The notes under the pieces: model-generated
Seen by the model: the letters and a program-made list of their open reading frames with translations, nothing else
Database searches by the model: none
Told to the model about the DNA's origin: nothing
NCBI RefSeq assembly: GCF_039973015.1
Contig: NZ_JBDWLT010000005.1
Location: 90,507 to 154,506 of the forward strand
From: Parvibaculum sp039973015
GTDB lineage: Bacteria; Pseudomonadota; Alphaproteobacteria; Parvibaculales; Parvibaculaceae
Length of the DNA: 64,000 nt
Direction of reading: 5' to 3'
Part shown: piece after piece, positions 59,224-64,000 of the stretch
Position numbering within the stretch: position 1 is the stretch's first letter
Layout: each line of letters begins with the position of its first letter
Position numbers and translations under genes: made by a program

Positions 59224-59356
59224 CGCACTTTGCTCCTTTTTCCGGTTGAACCTCCGCGGGGAGTGAACGACAGATGTCGCACCGGACCGACTAACCCTAT
59301 GTTTTTCCTACAGAAAGGAAGATGGGAGAGCCGAACCCCGCGTGTGGAATGGCGTC

Positions 59357-59385
59357 TCTATAGGCTCAAAACCGCAATAACGCAA
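59357..59385 (-). promoter_or_regulatory. Probable rpsB promoter
   Basis: On the minus strand TTGCGT (59385-59380), 17-bp spacer, TATAGA (59362-59357) fits a vegetative promoter about 130 bp upstream of rpsB. The rest of 59224-59455 holds the 30-bp element and no gene. Confidence 0.6.
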
Positions 59386-59424
59386 GCAAAACAGGCTGTT
59401 AGATGCCGAACCGGGGACAAACCG

Positions 59425-59454
59425 GGCCGACTGTCATCATAACGTCATCAAACC
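59425..59454. repeat. Copy 2 of the 30-bp element with 11-bp spaced GATGAC units
   Basis: On the minus strand the element reads GGTTTGATGACGTT, AT, GATGACAGTCGGCC and matches the copy at 34954-34983 in 27 of 30 bases. It abuts the dnaE stop and lies about 200 bp upstream of rpsB, in the same orientation to the downstream gene as copy 1. The adjoining TTGACG adds a third 11-bp-spaced unit. Confidence 0.45.
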
Positions 59455-59455
59455 G

Positions 59456-62400
59456 TCAAATATCGCGAACCTCGACCACGCCGGGAACCGATTTGATGGC
59501 GCCGCGGATCTGCGGCGTGACCTTGTAGCGGTCCTTGAGAAGGAGCTCGACCTCCCTGCCCCCGTCGCACATGAGGACAAGCGAGACGAGTCCCTTGCCC
59601 TTCTCCGAGAGACGAGATTTCACCGCTTCGAGACTGTTCGTCTCCTCCAGGAAGACCTTGAGGCCCGCGCCGGTATTCTTGACCACATCGTCGACGCTGC
59701 GGACAGACTGGGCACGGAGCTTCACCTCGTCGCCGGTACGCTCGATCTCGACGCCAAGAACCACGGCATTGCCCGGCTCCATGAGCTGACGGGCGCTGTT
59801 CAGTATCTCGGAAAAGACCACGAGTTCGAACTGGCCCGTCGGATCGGAAAGGCCGAGGAAGGCGAAGGGATTGCCCTTCTTCGATTTGCGCTCCTGACGC
59901 GCGGTGACGGTGCCCGCGATCAGCTCCGCCTTGTTGCCGCGCGCGAGCAGCTCGGCATAGGTGACGACGCCCGCGCGCTGGAGGTCCGTACGGTAGTCAT
60001 CCAGCGGATGACCCGAAAGATAGAAGCCGACGGCGTTGAACTCTTCCGTCAGACGCTGCATCGGATACCAGGCATCGACATTGGGAAGCGCGGGCTGCGC
60101 GGCCACGACGCCGCTGTCACCGCCGAAGAGGCTGTCCTGCTGGCTCTCGCGCTCCTGCGCGGCGGCATTGGCGGTACCGAGCAGAAGATCGGCGGAGGCA
60201 AGCACCTGCGCCCGGTTCGGGTTCAGCGCATCGAAGGCCCCTGCCCGCGCCAGATTTTCAAAGGTGCGCTTGTTGACAAGGCGCGGACTGATACGGCTCG
60301 CAAAGTCAAAAAGGTCGCGGAACGGGCCATTTGCACGGCGTTCCTCAACCAGATGCTCCATCGCCTGACGGCCGACATTCTTGATGGCGGAGAGCGCATA
60401 GAGGATCTCGCCATTGTCGACGCCGAAAAGCGCCTCGGAGCGATTGACGCAAGGCGGCGACACCTTGATGCCGAGGCGCTCGGCTTCCTGCTTGAAGATG
60501 CCGAGCTTGTCGGTATTGCCGAGGTCGAGGCTCATGGAGGCGGCCAGGAACTCGACCGGGTGGTTGGCCTTCAGCCATGCCGTCTGATAGGCGACGAGCG
60601 CATAGGCGGCGGCGTGCGACTTGTTGAAACCATAGCCCGCGAACTTGTCGACCAGCTCGAAGATGTTGGCGGCATGGGTCTTGTCGATACCCTTGGCAAC
60701 CGCGCCGGTGACGAAACGCTCTTTCTGCGCTTCCATTTCGGCCTTGATCTTCTTGCCCATCGCACGGCGCAGAAGGTCGGCTTCGCCGAGCGAATATCCC
60801 GAGAGGATCTGCGCGATCTGCATCACCTGCTCCTGATAGATGATGACGCCGTGCGTCTCCTTCAGGACGGGTTCGAGCAGCGGGTGCAGATAATCGGGCG
60901 CCTCCTGCCCGTGCTTGCGGCGGACATAGGAAGGGATGTTGTCCATCGGGCCCGGACGGTAGAGGGCGACGAGAGCGATAATGTCCTCGAAGCGGTCCGC
61001 CTCCAGCTTGCGCAGCACATCGCGCATGCCCGAACTTTCAAGCTGGAAGACGCCGACGGTTTCACCGCGCCCCAGCATCTCGAAGGTCTTCTCGTCCTGA
61101 AGCGGCAGATGCAGCAGGTCGATCTTTACATCGCGCCGGGCGATGAGCTTGACCGCGCGGTCGAGAACCGTGAGCGTCTTCAGGCCCAGAAAGTCGAACT
61201 TCACGAGCCCCGCAGGCTCGACCCATTTCATGTTGAACTGGGTGACGGGCATGTCGGAGCGCGGATCGCGATAGAGCGGCACCAGCTCGTCCAGCGGACG
61301 GTCGCCGATGACGACGCCCGCGGCATGGGTCGAGGCATGGCGGTAGAGCCCTTCAAGGCGGCCGCCGATTTCGAGAAGTTTCGCTACCGTCTCGTCGTTG
61401 CGCTGCTCTTCCTGCAGGCGCGGCTCGCCGTCGATGGCCTGACGCAGGGTGACGGGACTGGCCGGATTGTTCGGCACCATCTTGCAGAGACGGTCGACCT
61501 GTCCGTAAGGCATCTGGAGCACGCGGCCGACATCGCGCAGCACGGCGCGCGCCTGCAACTTGCCGAAGGTGATGATCTGCGCGACCTGCTCATAGCCATA
61601 GCGGTTCTGCACATAGCGGATCACCTCATCGCGGCGGTCCTGACAGAAGTCGATATCGAAGTCAGGCATCGACACGCGCTCGGGGTTCAGGAAGCGCTCG
61701 AACAGAAGGCCGAAGCGGAGCGGATCGAGGTCGGTGATGGTGAGCGACCACGCAACGACCGAGCCCGCACCCGAGCCACGGCCCGGCCCCACCGGAATAT
61801 CCTGCGCCTTCGCCCATTTGATGAAGTCCGCAACGATGAGGAAGTAGCCCGGGAAGTCCATCTTGATGATGACGTCGAGCTCGAAGTCGAGGCGCTGACG
61901 GTATTCTTCCTCCGGGGCCACGCCCTCTTGTTCGGCGAGGCGCGCGGTCAGACCTTCATGGGCCTGACGGCGAAGCTCGTCCGCCTCGGAGGTGCCGGCG
62001 GCGAATTTCGGCAGGATGGGCTTGCGGGTGCGCGGACGATAGGCACAACGGCGCGCAATCTCGATCGTGTTCTCCGTCGCTTCCGGCAAGTCGGAAAAAA
62101 GCGCGAGCATTTCGGCCTGGGACTTGAAGCGGTGCTGCGGCGTGAGGCGGCGGCGGTCTCCCTGCACGACATAGGCGCCATCCGCGATGCAGATAAGCGC
62201 GTCATGCGCCTCATATTCGTCTTCCTTCGTAAAGAAGGGCTCGTTCGTCGCGACAAGCGGCAGGCCATGCTTGTAGGCGAACTCGATGAGGGGGCCCTCG
62301 GCGGCGCGCTCATCTTCCATGTCGTGACGCTGAAGCTCGACATAGAGGCGGTCGCCGAAGATGTCCCTGAGCTTCAGAAGGAGCGCTTCCGCCGCATCCT

Positions 62401-62875
62401 TCTGGCCCTGCACAAGGAGGCGATTGACGATGCCGTCCGGCCCGCCGGTGAGGCAGATGAGGCCCGCGCCATATTCCGCCACGCGCTCCAGCGGCACCTG
62501 AGCCGGTTCGCCCGCCTCCGGCTCCAGAAAAGCCTTGCTGGAAAGCTTCATCAGGTTTTCGTAACCCTGCTCGTCCTTCACCAGAAAGACGAGCGACCCC
62601 GAGGGCTCACGGCGCGCAGGGCCGCGCGAGGGCTCCTCCGGGGCATCGAGGCGGACGGGGATGGTGCAGCCGGTGATGGGCTGAACGCCCGCCCCTGCCA
62701 TGACTTCCGAAAATTCGAGCGCCCCGAAGAGGTTTGCCTTGTCGGTCAGGGCAAGCGCCGGCATGCCCTCCGCCTTGCAGAGCTTGGGCAGATCCTTGAT
62801 GCGGATCGCGCCCTCAAGCAGCGAGTAGGCGGAGTGGAGACGGAGATGAATGAACTGGGGCATCGAGTCGGCCAT
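59456..62875 (-). CDS. dnaE: DNA polymerase III subunit alpha
   Basis: The 1139-residue replicative polymerase has an N-terminal PHP domain (F-I-H-L-R-L-H-S-A-Y-S-L-L-E-G-A), the catalytic Asp segment M-P-D-F-D-I-D-F-C-Q-D-R-R, and K-F-D-F-L-G-L-K-T-L, then helix-hairpin-helix and OB domains. It is the housekeeping DnaE1 form, not the shorter DnaE2 error-prone type, judging by length and context. The large frame opposite it is an artefact of GC content. Confidence 0.98.
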   Translation of the reverse strand: MADSMPQFIHLRLHSAYSLLEGAIRIKDLPKLCKAEGMPALALTDKANLFGALEFSEVMAGAGVQPITGCTIPVRLDAPEEPSRGPARREPSGSLVFLVKDEQGYENLMKLSSKAFLEPEAGEPAQVPLERVAEYGAGLICLTGGPDGIVNRLLVQGQKDAAEALLLKLRDIFGDRLYVELQRHDMEDERAAEGPLIEFAYKHGLPLVATNEPFFTKEDEYEAHDALICIADGAYVVQGDRRRLTPQHRFKSQAEMLALFSDLPEATENTIEIARRCAYRPRTRKPILPKFAAGTSEADELRRQAHEGLTARLAEQEGVAPEEEYRQRLDFELDVIIKMDFPGYFLIVADFIKWAKAQDIPVGPGRGSGAGSVVAWSLTITDLDPLRFGLLFERFLNPERVSMPDFDIDFCQDRRDEVIRYVQNRYGYEQVAQIITFGKLQARAVLRDVGRVLQMPYGQVDRLCKMVPNNPASPVTLRQAIDGEPRLQEEQRNDETVAKLLEIGGRLEGLYRHASTHAAGVVIGDRPLDELVPLYRDPRSDMPVTQFNMKWVEPAGLVKFDFLGLKTLTVLDRAVKLIARRDVKIDLLHLPLQDEKTFEMLGRGETVGVFQLESSGMRDVLRKLEADRFEDIIALVALYRPGPMDNIPSYVRRKHGQEAPDYLHPLLEPVLKETHGVIIYQEQVMQIAQILSGYSLGEADLLRRAMGKKIKAEMEAQKERFVTGAVAKGIDKTHAANIFELVDKFAGYGFNKSHAAAYALVAYQTAWLKANHPVEFLAASMSLDLGNTDKLGIFKQEAERLGIKVSPPCVNRSEALFGVDNGEILYALSAIKNVGRQAMEHLVEERRANGPFRDLFDFASRISPRLVNKRTFENLARAGAFDALNPNRAQVLASADLLLGTANAAAQERESQQDSLFGGDSGVVAAQPALPNVDAWYPMQRLTEEFNAVGFYLSGHPLDDYRTDLQRAGVVTYAELLARGNKAELIAGTVTARQERKSKKGNPFAFLGLSDPTGQFELVVFSEILNSARQLMEPGNAVVLGVEIERTGDEVKLRAQSVRSVDDVVKNTGAGLKVFLEETNSLEAVKSRLSEKGKGLVSLVLMCDGGREVELLLKDRYKVTPQIRGAIKSVPGVVEVRDI

Positions 62876-62981
62876 GACCCATTGTCGGGCGGCAGGGACG
62901 CGGAGTCATCCGCAGAGGCCGCCCCGCGGCCCTTCCGGGCCATCAAACTTGTGGAGAACTTTCAATCGCCCCCTAGCGCCG

Positions 62982-63116
62982 TCAGCCGACAAGGGCCTCG
63001 GCGATAGTGACCCAGGTGGCCGCGACATAGATGAAGGCACCGACGGAGAGAAGCGCCGCCACGTCCTGCAACCAGCCATCGCCCGAATTGCTTACCGTTT
63101 TCATCAGCCCGCGCAT
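62982..63116 (-). CDS. 44-residue single-pass membrane protein, SOS-controlled
   Basis: The 45-codon frame has AAAGGAGAGG three bases before the ATG, an excellent ribosome site. The product has a short N-terminus (M-R-G-L-M-K-T-V-S-N-S-G-D-G-W), a hydrophobic helix (about 16-40: D-V-A-A-L-L-S-V-G-A-F-I-Y-V-A-A-T-W-V) and a four-residue tail. A perfect SOS box lies 13 bp upstream of the start. It resembles in concept the small SOS-induced inner-membrane division inhibitor SidA of Caulobacter, but sequence similarity cannot be claimed by eye. It lies 106 bp upstream of dnaE on the same strand. Confidence 0.75.
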   Translation of the reverse strand: MRGLMKTVSNSGDGWLQDVAALLSVGAFIYVAATWVTIAEALVG

Positions 63117-63129
63117 TTGCCTCTCCTTT

Positions 63130-63181
63130 GTTCACTAAATGTTCCGATAGCTAATGTTTCTCTTTTGTTCTCTTTTGTCAA
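63130..63181 (-). promoter_or_regulatory. SOS-box promoter of the 44-residue membrane protein gene
   Basis: GTTC-ACTAAAT-GTTC at 63130-63144 is a perfect alphaproteobacterial LexA site. A degenerate second copy, GTTT-CTCTTTT-GTTC, is at 63156-63170. On the minus strand TTGACA (63181-63176) with a possible -10 AACATT (63158-63153) makes the two sites straddle the promoter, so LexA would repress it. lexA itself carries the same perfect-plus-degenerate pair. Confidence 0.7.
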
Positions 63182-63227
63182 GCGGGCTGGGGATAAGTTT
63201 TTGGTCTGCTGCCGGAGCGCGTCGCTC

Positions 63228-63259
63228 CTGGATCCCCGGGGTCAAACCCGGGGGTGACG
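63228..63259. repeat. Dispersed palindromic repeat, CCCGGG type
   Basis: CTGGATCCCCGGGG, TCAAA, CCCGGGGGTGACG is a near-perfect dyad. Elements of this form (GGATCCCCGGGTCAA-type followed by GATGACG) recur between genes in many alphaproteobacterial genomes. It lies 14 bp after the DUF411 stop and could act as a transcript end. Confidence 0.6.
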
Positions 63260-63273
63260 TATCTGGGGTGCTT

Positions 63274-63729
63274 TCAGTAGCGGGAGAAGGCTTCGCTGCC
63301 TGCCGGGCCGAAGAGGACGACTTCGTAGGAGTCCCTTTCATCGCCCATTTCCATGCCGGGCGAGCCGACCGGCATTCCCGGCACGGCGAGGCCTGTGGCT
63401 TCCGGCCTCTCCTTCAGGAGACGCGCGACATCCGAGGCGGGCACATGGCCCTCCACGACATAGCCGCCGATGAGGGCCGTGTGGCAGGAAGCAAGCTCCG
63501 CCGAGACGCCGTGGCGGGCTTTGAGAGGGGTGAGGTCTTCCATCTCCGTGACGCGGACGGCGAAGCCTGCCTCGCGCATATGATCGACCCAGGCGGTGCA
63601 GCAGCCGCACCAGGGGGTCTTGTAGACCTCAAGGATCTCGGACGCGGCATATGCCGGGAGGCCCGTGACAACCAGCGCGGCGGCGGCAAAGGACGAGAGG
63701 ACAAAAGAGCGGCGGGTGATGCGGGTCAT
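63274..63729 (-). CDS. DUF411 domain-containing protein with Tat-like signal
   Basis: The 151-residue protein begins M-T-R-I-T-R-R-S-F-V-L-S-S-F-A-A-A-A-L-V, a Tat-type signal (R-R-S-F) cut after A-Y-A-A. The DUF411 core has Y-K-T-P-W-C-G-C-C-T-A-W with Cys41, Cys43 and Cys44, and A-S-C-H-T-A-L-I-G-G-Y-V-V-E-G-H-V-P. These periplasmic proteins are found near copper-handling genes and probably bind metal. ATG 63729 is chosen because it starts the signal; upstream in-frame sequence runs into the IS end. Confidence 0.9.
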   Translation of the reverse strand: MTRITRRSFVLSSFAAAALVVTGLPAYAASEILEVYKTPWCGCCTAWVDHMREAGFAVRVTEMEDLTPLKARHGVSAELASCHTALIGGYVVEGHVPASDVARLLKERPEATGLAVPGMPVGSPGMEMGDERDSYEVVLFGPAGSEAFSRY

Positions 63730-63874
63730 GAAAGCCTCCTGTTTGAGCGGGAGGATAGACCTTCCAGTAGGGGGAGGCTCAAGGCCTGCCCCTCCTCCCC
63801 TGAAAATCCAGAGGGTTGTCCAGATGGAGAGCGGGCGCGACGCCACCTGCCGCACCGTCCATGGACCCCCTGAG

Positions 63875-64000
63875 TTCACAAACGAAGTGCAACACCAGCT
63901 TGGGCTTAAGGTGTTGCGATGGGGCACAAATACAAGCAGTTCACTCTGGAAGACCGGTGCGAGATTGCCCGCCTACGTGGCGAAGGGCGCTCGATCCGGC
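63875..64000 (+). mobile_element. Left end of an IS30-family insertion sequence (cut by the window edge)
   Basis: From about 63875 the sequence shows a dyad GCAACACC (63889-63896) and GGTGTTGC (63910-63917), then a transposase start. The dyad and the N-terminal sequence of the frame are those of IS30-type elements, whose ends carry GTGCAACAC-like repeats. The left end lies about 145 bp upstream of the DUF411 start. Its exact boundary and any target duplication cannot be fixed without the right end. Confidence 0.7.
63919..64000 (+). CDS. IS30-family transposase, N-terminal 27 residues (partial)
   Basis: The peptide M-G-H-K-Y-K-Q-F-T-L-E-D-R-C-E-I-A-R-L-R, then G-E-G-R-S-I-R, matches the helix-turn-helix start (HTH_38) of IS30 transposases, commonly Y-x-Q-L-T-x-x-E-R-x-x-I-x-x-L. 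The catalytic DDE domain lies beyond the window. Whether the element is complete is unknown. Confidence 0.8.
   Translation, partial: MGHKYKQFTLEDRCEIARLRGEGRSIR

Noticed and set aside
59425..59460. A Pho box (CTGTCAT, CGTCAT, CGTCAA at 11-bp spacing)
   Set aside because: Read as a Pho box it points into the 3' end of dnaE, with no gene on that strand; kept only as a repeated element.
60008..63007. A 999-codon open frame on the plus strand
   Set aside because: It lies opposite dnaE and has the Arg/His/Leu-rich composition of an antisense frame in GC-rich DNA; dnaE is certain from its motifs.

Overview
The window is chromosomal DNA of a GC-rich alphaproteobacterium. The gene content and order (ppiD-trpE, trpGDC-kdsA-moaC-moeA-lexA-comEC-gltX-gltA, then rpsB-tsf-pyrH-frr-uppS-cdsA-dxr-rseP-bamA-skp-lpxD-fabZ-lpxA-lpxI-lpxB), LpxI in place of LpxH, SOS boxes of the GTTC-N7-GTTC type and the PAS_5 family all fit that class. 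A Parvibaculum-like member is my guess; the sequence alone does not prove it. No tRNA, rRNA or CRISPR array was found.

Layout. 0-1 kb: 3' end of queE, then queD and queF (queuosine precursor synthesis). 1-6.8 kb: a hybrid-free membrane histidine kinase, a DUF2236/MpaB-type oxygenase divergent from a TetR regulator, an acyl-CoA dehydrogenase and an enoyl-CoA hydratase. 6.8-16.7 kb: a respiratory and nitrosative-stress block: ccoNOQP (cbb3 oxidase), an unknown 65-aa membrane protein, a DUF2189 protein, ccoS, an unknown 44-aa membrane protein, a 7Fe ferredoxin, an NsrR-like Rrf2 regulator, NnrS, glutamate dehydrogenase, a DUF488 protein and a [2Fe-2S] ferredoxin. Four AT-rich 23-bp palindromes resembling NsrR operators lie in front of ccoN, fdxA, nnrS and the DUF488 gene, so much of this block looks like one nitric-oxide-responsive regulon.

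16.8-26.3 kb: TetR plus phytanoyl-CoA dioxygenase-like gene, pyrG, secG, a cold-shock gene followed by three tiny genes, an ECF sigma factor/anti-sigma pair divergent from a DUF4168 secreted protein, a PAS_5 protein, tpiA, a probable structured small RNA and a small membrane protein. 26.4-38.1 kb: ppiD-trpE, an autotransporter subtilase on the opposite strand, trpG-trpD-trpC, an acetyltransferase, kdsA, moaC, moeA. 38-44 kb: lexA with an SOS box, comEC, gltX, gltA.

44-63 kb is one long minus-strand block of housekeeping genes, read from high to low coordinate: dnaE, rpsB, tsf, pyrH, frr, uppS, cdsA, dxr, rseP, bamA, skp, lpxD, fabZ, lpxA, lpxI, lpxB. It couples translation, isoprenoid carrier and phospholipid synthesis, outer-membrane protein assembly and lipid A synthesis. 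Just upstream of dnaE is a 44-aa single-pass membrane protein gene behind a perfect SOS box, a candidate SOS-induced division inhibitor. The window ends with a DUF411 gene and the left end of an IS30-family insertion sequence.

The most interesting items are the NsrR-like regulon around the cbb3 oxidase with its two unknown small membrane proteins, the SOS-controlled micro-protein, the unassigned structured RNA downstream of tpiA, and a QueD homologue lacking expected catalytic residues.
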